From assembly GCF_013389595.1 (NCBI RefSeq), contig NZ_CP058306.1:2418001-2482000 (forward strand): DNA of 64,000 nucleotides, written 5' to 3'. Shown here one piece after another: positions 27,027 through 34,413 of the stretch. Below the pieces are notes generated by a model that saw only the letters and a list, made by a program, of their open reading frames with translations, was not told the origin of the DNA and did no database searches. Position 1 is the first letter of the stretch; every line of letters begins with the position of its first letter. The translations under genes were made by a program, and so were the position numbers. This DNA is from Flavobacterium sp. I3-2 (GTDB lineage: Bacteria; Bacteroidota; Bacteroidia; Flavobacteriales; Flavobacteriaceae).

Positions 27027-28838
27027 TTATTCGATTCGTAAATTTTTCAGATTTTCACGATAAACTTCCAAAATAGTTGTTTTATCGACATAACCTAAAT
27101 ATTTATTTTCTCGAGTTAAAAGCATATGAATGTTTTTATTTTCATCCATTTCTTTAATTACATTTCCTGTATTTTCTGTAATCGAGCAAGTAGGAGCAGC
27201 CTGAATAACATCTTTGTAATTGGTGAATTTAATTTGAAAACCACTGAAAATAAATTTCCGAACAGCATCTAAATAAATGATTCCAACGATATTTTTATCC
27301 GCATTTAATACCGGAATAAATGTTTGATGTGTTTCTGAAAAAATACGTTTTACCTCATAAATATTAGCTGAATCAGAAATGGTTTCAACATCGTTTTTTA
27401 TGATATTCTGAAGTTCGATTCGGTTTAAAAGATTTTTATCTTTGTCAGAAGTAAAAACAATTCCTTTATCTGCAATTCCGATAATATCCATCGAATATTT
27501 TTCAAAACGCTTACAAATCGCAAAACTAATCGATGAAACAATTAATAAAGGAAGTAATAATCCGTAACCGCCTGTAATTTCAGCAATTAAGAAAATCGCT
27601 GTTAACGGAGCATGGAATAAACCACTTAGAACTCCAGCCATTCCAACAATTGTAAAATTATTAATTGGTAATTCTTTCAGACCGATTAATGATATAAATT
27701 TTGATAAAATAAATCCTAAATACGAACCAACAAATAGAGAAGGAGCGAAGTTACCACCGTTTCCGCCGCTTCCTAAAGTTAAACCAGTTGCAACCGATTT
27801 AATTAAAACCGTTGCAGTTACAAAAAGCAAAACAATCCATTGGTTTTTTTTGAAGTTTTCGATCAATGAATTTTCTAGAATGTTTCCTGCTTTATTATCT
27901 GCGAGTGCTTTGATACTGTCGTAACCTTCACCAAATAAAGTCGGAAATAAGAAAATTAAAATACCTAAAATCGAAGCTCCGACTAAAGCTTTTCGGTAAG
28001 GTTTAAGTTTAGCATTTGCCATTTTATGTTCCACTCTACGGAACATTCTGGCATGATAAACGGCAAAAAGTCCAGTAAAAACACCTAATAAAACGTAATA
28101 GAAAATATTATCGTACGTAAAGTTTAATTGATTTTTGAATGAAAGTAAAATATCTTCTTTAAGAATAACATTCGATATGATTGCGCCAGTTGCAGACGAA
28201 ATCATAATAGGAATGAAAGCTGTAACGCTCATATCTGCTAAAATAACTTCGATTGCAAAAAGCACTCCAGCAATAGGTGCGTTAAATGCAGCTGCAATTC
28301 CAGCTGCAACACCGCAAGCAAGTAATAGCGTTCTGTCTTTGTAATTTAAACGGTAATTTTGAGCAAAGTTAGAACCAAAAGCTGCTCCGGTGATGGTAAT
28401 CGGAGATTCTAATCCAGCTGAACCACCCATACCAACAGTTAAGGAACTTGTAAGAATTTGCGCATACATTTGTTTGCGTGGCATTATTCCAGATTTTTTT
28501 GCAACCGCAATCATAATTTGGCTTGTTCCTTTTTCGATAGAACCGTCTAAAAATTTTCGGATGATAAAAACAGTTAGTAGAATTCCGACTATTGGTAAAA
28601 TACTATTTAAATAAGGAAGTTTTAAATAGCTATCGATATTTGAAGCAAATTTATGAACTGAGTGTGCGAATGTTTTAAGTACAATTACAGCTAAAGCTGA
28701 TGAAACACCTACAATCACACACGATAAATACAAAAATTGTCGGTCTGTTAAAACCGATTTGAGTAAATATAAAGCGCCTTCAAAATATCTGAAGGTTCTT
28801 GCAAGCATATTTTTTATTGATTTTGTATTCTCTTTCAT
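27027..28838 (-). CDS. ClC-family chloride transporter with CBS domains
   Basis: A 603-residue membrane protein. The ClC core (about 30-450) has GMGGSAGLESPITITG, where E is the gating glutamate of the GxExP motif, GVAAGIAAAFNAPIAGVLFAIE, and GSGGNGGNFAPSLFVG, which corresponds to GxFxP. The retained gating glutamate suggests a Cl-/H+ exchanger rather than a channel. Two CBS domains fill the C-terminal 130 residues (DVETISDSANIYEVKRIF and IQAAPTCSITENTGNVIKEMDE) and may sense nucleotides. It is a single gene, separated from uvrA by about 80 bases. Confidence 0.94.
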   Translation of the reverse strand: MKENTKSIKNMLARTFRYFEGALYLLKSVLTDRQFLYLSCVIVGVSSALAVIVLKTFAHSVHKFASNIDSYLKLPYLNSILPIVGILLTVFIIRKFLDGSIEKGTSQIMIAVAKKSGIMPRKQMYAQILTSSLTVGMGGSAGLESPITITGAAFGSNFAQNYRLNYKDRTLLLACGVAAGIAAAFNAPIAGVLFAIEVILADMSVTAFIPIMISSATGAIISNVILKEDILLSFKNQLNFTYDNIFYYVLLGVFTGLFAVYHARMFRRVEHKMANAKLKPYRKALVGASILGILIFLFPTLFGEGYDSIKALADNKAGNILENSLIENFKKNQWIVLLFVTATVLIKSVATGLTLGSGGNGGNFAPSLFVGSYLGFILSKFISLIGLKELPINNFTIVGMAGVLSGLFHAPLTAIFLIAEITGGYGLLLPLLIVSSISFAICKRFEKYSMDIIGIADKGIVFTSDKDKNLLNRIELQNIIKNDVETISDSANIYEVKRIFSETHQTFIPVLNADKNIVGIIYLDAVRKFIFSGFQIKFTNYKDVIQAAPTCSITENTGNVIKEMDENKNIHMLLTRENKYLGYVDKTTILEVYRENLKNLRIE

Positions 28839-28879
28839 TCTGCAAAAATATCTGACATCTTTTGATAAAAAAAATTAAA

Positions 28880-29482
28880 TTAAACAGAAAATGTGTTTTC
28901 TAATTCTTTTCGTTTTAAGTCGGAAAATTGGATTAACTCATTAAAAAAAAGTGTGAATTCATTTTCAAATAAATCATAATCTTGTTGAAGTTCAAAGATA
29001 GAATCTTTCATGTTAGAATCGAATTTAAAACGTTTATCCATTTGACCTAAAATAATTTGTAGCTCTTCTAAAAACTGATAATTGTAAAGCCAATCTCTTT
29101 CAGAAATATAAGGTAAAAGATATTTGGTTTTATCGTTTAACTCATCGTAATGTTTTCTAAGACTTTCGTAGAAATTATGAGCGAAATCTTTTAGCGCAAC
29201 ATCCGAATAATGATTCCAGTTTTTAGATAAAAAGTGGTCGTAAATCATATCAGTAATAATTCCCGAAAAATGATTGTATTTAGCTGAAAAGCGTCTTTTA
29301 GACTTTCTGAATATTTCATGATTGTCAGTAAAAGTATCTATTTCACGATGTAATAGTATTCCTATTTTAATATCTAGATGAAAATTATTGTAATCTTTTC
29401 CACGAACGCCATCTCCCATAAAATTGCCTATTTTAATACGTTCGTTGTTTCCTGATAAATAAATGTGGGCTAAAAAATTCAT
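28880..29482 (-). CDS. Acyl carrier protein phosphodiesterase (AcpH-like, DUF479)
   Basis: A 200-residue cytoplasmic protein. The family signature is clear: MNFLAHIYLS at the start, GNFMGDGVRGKDY, ILLHREIDTFTDNHEIFRKSKRRF and FSGIITDMIYDHFLSKNW, which supply the histidines and aspartates that bind metal in this HD-like fold. AcpH removes the phosphopantetheine arm from acyl carrier protein. The length is normal. The gene is divergent from glmM and adjacent to the ClC gene on the same strand with a 41-base gap. Confidence 0.88.
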   Translation of the reverse strand: MNFLAHIYLSGNNERIKIGNFMGDGVRGKDYNNFHLDIKIGILLHREIDTFTDNHEIFRKSKRRFSAKYNHFSGIITDMIYDHFLSKNWNHYSDVALKDFAHNFYESLRKHYDELNDKTKYLLPYISERDWLYNYQFLEELQIILGQMDKRFKFDSNMKDSIFELQQDYDLFENEFTLFFNELIQFSDLKRKELENTFSV

Positions 29483-29506
29483 TTCACTAAGTTAATGAAT
29501 AAAACT

Positions 29507-29538
29507 GTGTTTTTTTGAATTGCTTATTTTTATATTTG
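29507..29538 (+). promoter_or_regulatory. Promoter for glmM (perfect -7, weak -33)
   Basis: TATATTTG at 29531-29538 fits TAnnTTTG at every position and lies 32 bases before the glmM ATG. No good TTG is found at the -33 distance. Confidence 0.4.
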
Positions 29539-29569
29539 TAAAAGAATTTGAAAAATATACACTTAAGAT

Positions 29570-30958
29570 ATGACATTAATAAAATCTATTTCAGGAATTA
29601 GAGGAACAATTGGAGGGATTGTTGGTGATAATTTAACTCCTGTTGATGCAGTAAAATTTGCATCGGCATATGGAACTTTCTTGAAGAATAATATATCAAA
29701 AGATAAATTAAAAGTTGTAATTGGTAGAGATGCTCGTATTTCTGGTCCAATGATTCATAATTTGGTTGTGAATACGTTAATCGGATTAGGAATTGATGTA
29801 ATTGATTTAGGATTATCAACTACGCCAACAGTTGAGATTGCTGTTCCGTTAGAAAAAGCGGATGGTGGAATTATTTTAACAGCTTCTCACAATCCAAAAC
29901 AATGGAATGCTTTAAAATTATTAAATGCTAAAGGTGAATTTTTAAGTGGTGCCGATGGTGCTGTGATTTTAGAAATCGCTGAATCTGAAGCTTTTGTTTT
30001 TTCTGAAGTTGATGATTTAGGTACAATTACTCCAATCACAAATTATATGGACAAGCATATTGACGAAATTTTAAATTTAAAATTAGTTGATGTTGATGCT
30101 GTTAAAGTTAAGAAATTTAAAGTTGTTGTTGATGGAGTAAATTCGTCTGGTGGAATTGTGATTCCTGATTTATTAGAAAAAATGGGCGTTGAAGTTGTGA
30201 AATTATATTGCGAACCAAACGGACATTTTCCTCATAATCCGGAACCTTTAAAAGAACATTTAGGTGATATTTGTAAATTGGTAGTTGAAGAAAAAGCAGA
30301 TTTTGGAATTGTAGTTGACCCGGATGTTGACCGTTTAGCTTTTATTTCTAACGATGGTGAAATGTTTGGTGAAGAATATACTTTGGTTGCAGTTGCTGAT
30401 TACGTTTTAAGTAAAACTCCAGGAAATACAGTTTCAAACATGTCATCTTCTCGTGCGTTGCGTGACATTACCGAAAAACACAACGGAAGTTATAAAGCTT
30501 CGGCAGTTGGTGAAGTAAATGTTGTAGAAATGATGAAAGCAACAAATGCTGTAATTGGAGGTGAAGGGAATGGTGGAATTATCTATCCAGAAACACATTA
30601 CGGTCGCGATTCGTTAGTTGGTGTTGCTTTATTTTTAACGCATTTGGCTAATATGGATCTTACGGTTGCTGAATTAAGGGCTTCGTATCCACAATATTTT
30701 ATGAGCAAAAATAAAATTGAATTAACGCCTTCTATTGATGTTGATTTGATTTTAGAAAAAATGGCTGAGAAATATGCCAACGAAGAAATTACTACAATTG
30801 ATGGTGTAAAAATTGATTTTGCTGAAAATTGGGCACATTTGAGAAAATCGAACACAGAACCAATTATTCGTATTTATACCGAAGCTAAAACACAAGAACT
30901 TGCAGATGCATTAGCTTTAAAAGTTATTGCAGAAATTAAAGAAATTGCAGGATTGTAA
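29570..30958 (+). CDS. glmM: Phosphoglucosamine mutase (alpha-D-phosphohexomutase family)
   Basis: A 462-residue cytoplasmic enzyme that converts glucosamine 6-phosphate to glucosamine 1-phosphate for peptidoglycan and LPS precursors. It has the catalytic serine loop TASHNPKQWNALKLL, the magnesium loop VDPDVDRLAF, the sugar loop GGEGNGGIIYP and the phosphate-binding site RKSNTEPIIRIYTEA. Length and architecture are normal, so the gene is intact. The last 28 codons are repeated, diverged, 2.4 kb downstream (33365-33451), behind a three-gene cassette. Confidence 0.94.
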   Translation: MTLIKSISGIRGTIGGIVGDNLTPVDAVKFASAYGTFLKNNISKDKLKVVIGRDARISGPMIHNLVVNTLIGLGIDVIDLGLSTTPTVEIAVPLEKADGGIILTASHNPKQWNALKLLNAKGEFLSGADGAVILEIAESEAFVFSEVDDLGTITPITNYMDKHIDEILNLKLVDVDAVKVKKFKVVVDGVNSSGGIVIPDLLEKMGVEVVKLYCEPNGHFPHNPEPLKEHLGDICKLVVEEKADFGIVVDPDVDRLAFISNDGEMFGEEYTLVAVADYVLSKTPGNTVSNMSSSRALRDITEKHNGSYKASAVGEVNVVEMMKATNAVIGGEGNGGIIYPETHYGRDSLVGVALFLTHLANMDLTVAELRASYPQYFMSKNKIELTPSIDVDLILEKMAEKYANEEITTIDGVKIDFAENWAHLRKSNTEPIIRIYTEAKTQELADALALKVIAEIKEIAGL

Positions 30959-30970
30959 TTAAAATAAATC

Positions 30971-31005
30971 AAAAAGGAAATCTTAAAAATAGATTTCCTT
31001 TTTTT
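30971..31005. terminator. Bidirectional terminator between glmM and the PurA-like gene
   Basis: AAAAAGGAAATC pairs with GATTTCCTTTTT around an A-rich loop. It ends glmM (+) and the cassette operon (-), whose last stop codon lies 3 bases beyond. Confidence 0.85.
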
Positions 31006-31007
31006 GA

Positions 31008-32078
31008 TTATAATAATATTTTAAAATCTTTAGAATAAGGTGAATATGAACCTATGATTGAATCAAAGTTGATTTTGATTTTTTTTGAATCGAAAGGAAT
31101 ATCCAATTGGTCTAAACAGGTTACAACTAAATTTTTTTTGGAATATAAATTATAAGCACCATCAATAATTAACGCATAATTTAATAATTCATAATCTAAA
31201 TTTCCTATTCGTAATCCTTTCTGAAAATCGTTATAAATACAAGTTTCTTCTTGATTGTTTTTTAGAGTCAGATTTGTTTCATTGCTCATCCAACCGTTTC
31301 CATGTCTTGTAGAATATATTCGTGTAACATAAAAAATCTCAATATCTTTGATTTTTAATAGATTGCAAATCGTTATTGCATTTTTAGAAGTTGTATTTGA
31401 ATACGTAACATTCGGAAAAATTCCATGATCCATATCTAATAAAATTCCTTGACTACCTTCAAAAATCAAATGGTTATAATTTAATAAAAAAGTATAATCT
31501 TTTATGTTCCATTCTAATTTTTCAATAGCATAAAGAAAAAATTCTAGTTCTTCTTTAATTTCTTCAGAATTGTCTAAACCGTAATAGTTTGAAATGCTTT
31601 TTAATTTTTCGATTAACATTGATTTCGGTCCAATTAAATCTGTAGCAAAAAGTTTAAATGGACTTTCATTACGTTTCATAGTTGTTCCAATTCCTTTACC
31701 GCAAGTACCATCCTCAATATTTTTTTTATTTTTTCTATTGTAATAAATATCAAAAGGTGTAGTCACTTTTGCTAACGGATGTATAAACATTTTAGTATTT
31801 CCGTTAAGTTTTTCAAGTTCCTCTTTTTCATTAAGCATGTAAATCGGATAAAAAGTGCAGAATTCGCTAATATATGAAGGTAAACCTCTAAGTGCACCAC
31901 TACAAAAACTAGAATGAATGTGTTTTTTGTTTTCAATCATCACGGTGTGCGCAGCTTGTTGACCACCTGAAAATCTAATTACAATTGCTTCTTTTTTTTG
32001 TGAAGCTAAATAATCTGTTGTAATTCCTTTTCCTTCATCTCCGAATCCTAAACCAATTACAATTTGGGCTTTTTTCAT
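31008..32078 (-). CDS. Divergent short adenylosuccinate synthetase (PurA/PurZ-like)
   Basis: A 356-residue homologue of PurA, which joins aspartate to IMP using GTP. Canonical PurA has about 425 residues; this one is shorter mainly at the C-terminus. Retained are the P-loop GFGDEGKG with D14 and K17, H44 in GGQQAAHT (normally GGHNAGHT), GTCGKGIGTT, FEGSQGILLDMDHG with NVTYSNTT, and STRHGNG. The base-specificity motif, T-K-x-D in canonical enzymes, reads TCLD, so the lysine is lost. The PurZ enzymes of phages making 2-aminoadenine are similarly short, but as I recall they replace the catalytic aspartate kept here. Last gene of a tight three-gene operon. A canonical purA lies at 63706. Confidence 0.85.
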   Translation of the reverse strand: MKKAQIVIGLGFGDEGKGITTDYLASQKKEAIVIRFSGGQQAAHTVMIENKKHIHSSFCSGALRGLPSYISEFCTFYPIYMLNEKEELEKLNGNTKMFIHPLAKVTTPFDIYYNRKNKKNIEDGTCGKGIGTTMKRNESPFKLFATDLIGPKSMLIEKLKSISNYYGLDNSEEIKEELEFFLYAIEKLEWNIKDYTFLLNYNHLIFEGSQGILLDMDHGIFPNVTYSNTTSKNAITICNLLKIKDIEIFYVTRIYSTRHGNGWMSNETNLTLKNNQEETCIYNDFQKGLRIGNLDYELLNYALIIDGAYNLYSKKNLVVTCLDQLDIPFDSKKIKINFDSIIGSYSPYSKDFKILL

Positions 32079-32079
32079 T

Positions 32080-32937
32080 TTATAACATTTCGATATTATT
32101 TAAATCTCCTAAATTTTGTTCTGAAATGTGATTGATATTTTTGAATTTGTTGCAAATGATTTTAGTGATAACATTTGGAATTTCCTTATGATTTTCGATG
32201 GCAATACAATTTTCACCTAAAAGATTTTTCCATTCAATATTAGCTTCTATTGCTTGATTTGAGTGCAAAACATTAATATGATAAACATCGTATCGTTTTT
32301 TCGCTTCATTTAATAAATCTTTATGTGTATAACTTTTTTCGCCACTTCCCATTATTTCTCTTATCGCAATTGCAGGTAAACTGGTTAAGCAAGGTTCATC
32401 TCCGATTGTAAATAAAATTCCTTTTTGATTACGCTTATCAAATGCATCTGTTTTGGTATGAAAAGCTGCAAAATACCAAGCAAGTAAATAACTTTCGCCA
32501 GCGTTACCTCCACCCCCAGATTCAATATAGCTTCTTGTTAACCACATATCTAATTCTTGGTCTCCTGATTCGAATTGACCAATTTGTAAAGGATAATTAT
32601 CACATTCATGATCACCGATTCCTATAAATAAAAGGGTGGCATCAGGTACACCTCCTTCAATAATACCAGACATTAGTTTAGGTAGATCTTCTTTTATTAA
32701 TTCATGTGGAATATGGCCCATGCTTCCAGTTACATCTAAACCTAAGATAATTGGAAAAGAATTTGGATGCGATTCCGAATCGCATGCTTCTCTATATTTA
32801 ACTCCTTTTGGAATCATTGATTCATGAGCTCTTCTTTTTGCATTTTGTGTAAAAATTTCATTTGCGGATTTTGTATTAAAACCTGCACTTTTTGCTCGAG
32901 CAGAACGAGCATCAAAATCATATTTTGAACTTCCCAT
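32080..32937 (-). CDS. von Willebrand factor A domain protein
   Basis: A 285-residue cytoplasmic protein with no signal peptide or membrane helix. The N-terminal 65 residues are polar and basic (SSKYDFDARSARAKSAG). The VWA domain (about 65-260) has the MIDAS start ILGLDVTGSMG, a D-x-T-G-S variant of DxSxS, a glycine-rich loop ESGGGGNAGESYLLA and LFTIGDEPCL with the third metal-site aspartate. From memory, closely patterned VWA proteins occur in phages and mobile elements; this needs a search. The stop lies 1 base before the PurA-like start, and its start is 2 bases past the small-gene stop, so all three are translated together. Confidence 0.8.
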   Translation of the reverse strand: MGSSKYDFDARSARAKSAGFNTKSANEIFTQNAKRRAHESMIPKGVKYREACDSESHPNSFPIILGLDVTGSMGHIPHELIKEDLPKLMSGIIEGGVPDATLLFIGIGDHECDNYPLQIGQFESGDQELDMWLTRSYIESGGGGNAGESYLLAWYFAAFHTKTDAFDKRNQKGILFTIGDEPCLTSLPAIAIREIMGSGEKSYTHKDLLNEAKKRYDVYHINVLHSNQAIEANIEWKNLLGENCIAIENHKEIPNVITKIICNKFKNINHISEQNLGDLNNIEML

Positions 32938-32939
32938 CT

Positions 32940-33275
32940 TTAAAACTTTTTACCAAATAAATATTCAAATCTTTTTTTTGCAATTTCAAACTGGATAGAC
33001 AGGTTCCTAAGTGTTAATGAAATTTCTAAATCTTTTTGTACAAATGTTTCGCAATCAAAATCAGCAAAGGTTAAGCTGTTTTTATCCAAAGGACTTATGT
33101 CAATTAATCCTTCTTGTTCACGTTCCAATCGTTTAATTTTTAGTTCTAAATCCTCTACTTTTCTTCTATAAATTAATTCAGAATCCTCTCCAATAGCAGT
33201 TGCTCTATCAGCTCTTATCTGATCATTGTTTCTCTTTAGAGATTCAATAAAACGTGGTTTTAAATCGTTATCCAT
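32940..33275 (-). CDS. Small coiled-coil protein of the PurA-like/VWA cassette
   Basis: A 111-residue charged protein. Residues 30-60 form a likely coiled coil (LIYRRKVEDLELKIKRLERE), followed by a less charged middle (SPLDKNSLTFADFDCETF) and a second helix LRNLSIQFEIAKKRFEYLFG. No family was recognised. It is the first gene of the cassette; its stop lies 2 bases before the VWA start. A partner, adaptor or scaffold role is plausible because of the coiled coil, but nothing in the sequence shows an enzymatic activity. Confidence 0.65.
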   Translation of the reverse strand: MDNDLKPRFIESLKRNNDQIRADRATAIGEDSELIYRRKVEDLELKIKRLEREQEGLIDISPLDKNSLTFADFDCETFVQKDLEISLTLRNLSIQFEIAKKRFEYLFGKKF

Positions 33276-33364
33276 ATTTTTTTTATATAAAAATAAAGAA
33301 CTTTTTTTATAAATAAAAAAAGAATTAAGAAATTGGGTTAATAAATTAAAAATTAATTATCTGA

Positions 33365-33451
33365 ATTTATTCCGAATCTAAAGCACAAGAACTTGCAGAT
33401 GTATTAACATTAAAAATGATTTCAGAAATTAAAAAAAATGCTGGATTGTAA
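33365..33451 (+). pseudogene. Duplicated, diverged 3' end of glmM
   Basis: The sequence ending in TAA at 33449-33451 is colinear with the last 86 bases of glmM (30873-30958). The 28 codons including the stop align without any gap, with 12 base changes in 84. The deduced peptides share 18 of 27 residues, including QELAD and AGL at the end. An in-frame TGA (33362-33364) closes the frame just upstream where glmM has CGT, so it cannot be part of a longer gene. It marks the far edge of the inserted cassette. Confidence 0.85.
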
Positions 33452-33643
33452 TTTTGACTTTTTTTTAGAATTTAACTCTAAAACTTGAAATTTTGATATT
33501 ATTAAACAATATTGTCCTTGAAATCGAAAAGGATTGATGAAAATCAATCCTTTTCTTTTACTTTGCAACTAATCCTAGTTATATGAAATCTGCAAGTAAT
33601 TTCAAAAATAACAAATTATTTTTAACCTAAATGTTAAATTTTG
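33452..33643. other. Non-coding stretch past the glmM remnant
   Basis: Together with 33276-33364 this makes a gene-free region of 368 bases. It holds a strong hairpin (33527-33554), then a possible promoter oriented rightward (TTG at 33534, 21 bases, TTACTTTG at 33558). That promoter leads only to a 15-codon frame at 33582 and then runs antisense to the DUF4197 gene. The stretch 33276-33364 is AT-rich and should hold the cassette promoter, but no convincing site was seen. Confidence 0.5.
33527..33554. terminator. Hairpin terminator after the glmM remnant
   Basis: AAAAGGATTGAT and ATCAATCCTTTT pair perfectly over a GAAA tetraloop. Symmetrical A/T tracts allow function in either direction. It may be the original glmM terminator, left behind with the remnant. 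Confidence 0.85.
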
Positions 33644-34372
33644 CTATTTTTTATCTTGCATTGCAAAAACAGATTTTAACAAATTTGTAGATCTTGAATT
33701 TATGTTTGTTCTAATATCAACTTCTTCTTTTCCGATCATGGTGAAAACACCGTCTAAAGCTTCGTTAGTAACGTAATCTGTTAAATCTGGATTAACTTTT
33801 TGAACCATCGGTAAAGTGTTGTATGTTGTGATAATTTCTTTCCAAACTTTATCAGCACCCACTTTATTGAATGAAGATTTTATAATTGGATTAAATTTTC
33901 CATATAATGATTTTGTTGTCGATTTTTGTAAATATTGAGTTGCTGCGTTATTTCCACCCATTAAAATATTTTTTGCATCCGTGATGGTCATGTCTTTGAT
34001 AGCATCAACAAAAATTGGAGTTGCTTCTTTTACTGCTACGCTTGCTGCATTATTCATCGCTTTGATTCCTTCGTCTGCTAAACTACCTAAACCAGCTGCT
34101 CGCAAAGCTTTTTCAACTTTTTGAAGTTCTTGAGGAACTGGTATTTTAACTAAAGAATTGTTGTAAAATCCATTGGTCTTAGTTAAATTAACTACTTGTT
34201 TTGAAATTCCTAATTCTAAAGCTTCTTTTAACGCATTTGCTATTTGAGTTTGACCAATTGCTCCATTTTGAGTTTGACCTTGCATTTCATTTAATTGTTT
34301 TGTTGCTTGTTGTAACTCTGCACAACTTGATAAAAACATAATGCTTAAGACAGGTAATATTATTTTTTTCAT
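33644..34372 (-). CDS. DUF4197 lipoprotein
   Basis: A 242-residue lipoprotein with signal peptide MKKIILPVLSIMFLSSC (Cys17). The mature protein is helical and matches DUF4197: ALKEALELGISKQVVNL, GFYNNSLVKIPVPQELQKVEKALRAAGLG, EATPIFVDAIKDMTITDAKNIL and YVTNEALDGVFTMIGKEEVDIR. The family is widespread in Bacteroidetes and Proteobacteria, exported, and of unknown function. It lies 41 bases past the menD stop and may be cotranscribed. Confidence 0.9.
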   Translation of the reverse strand: MKKIILPVLSIMFLSSCAELQQATKQLNEMQGQTQNGAIGQTQIANALKEALELGISKQVVNLTKTNGFYNNSLVKIPVPQELQKVEKALRAAGLGSLADEGIKAMNNAASVAVKEATPIFVDAIKDMTITDAKNILMGGNNAATQYLQKSTTKSLYGKFNPIIKSSFNKVGADKVWKEIITTYNTLPMVQKVNPDLTDYVTNEALDGVFTMIGKEEVDIRTNINSRSTNLLKSVFAMQDKK

Positions 34373-34413
34373 GATTTCTTTTTTTTAAAATAGTTTCTAA
34401 CCAAAAACTATAC

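Noticed and set aside
31008..32078. Calling the PurA-like protein a true PurZ of the 2-aminoadenine (Z-genome) pathway
   Set aside because: The length fits, but the catalytic aspartate in GFGDEGKG is kept, whereas PurZ, as I recall, has it replaced. No DatZ, MazZ or special polymerase gene lies near.
33582..33629. 15-codon frame past the glmM remnant
   Set aside because: Too short and without similarity; treated only as a possible relic.
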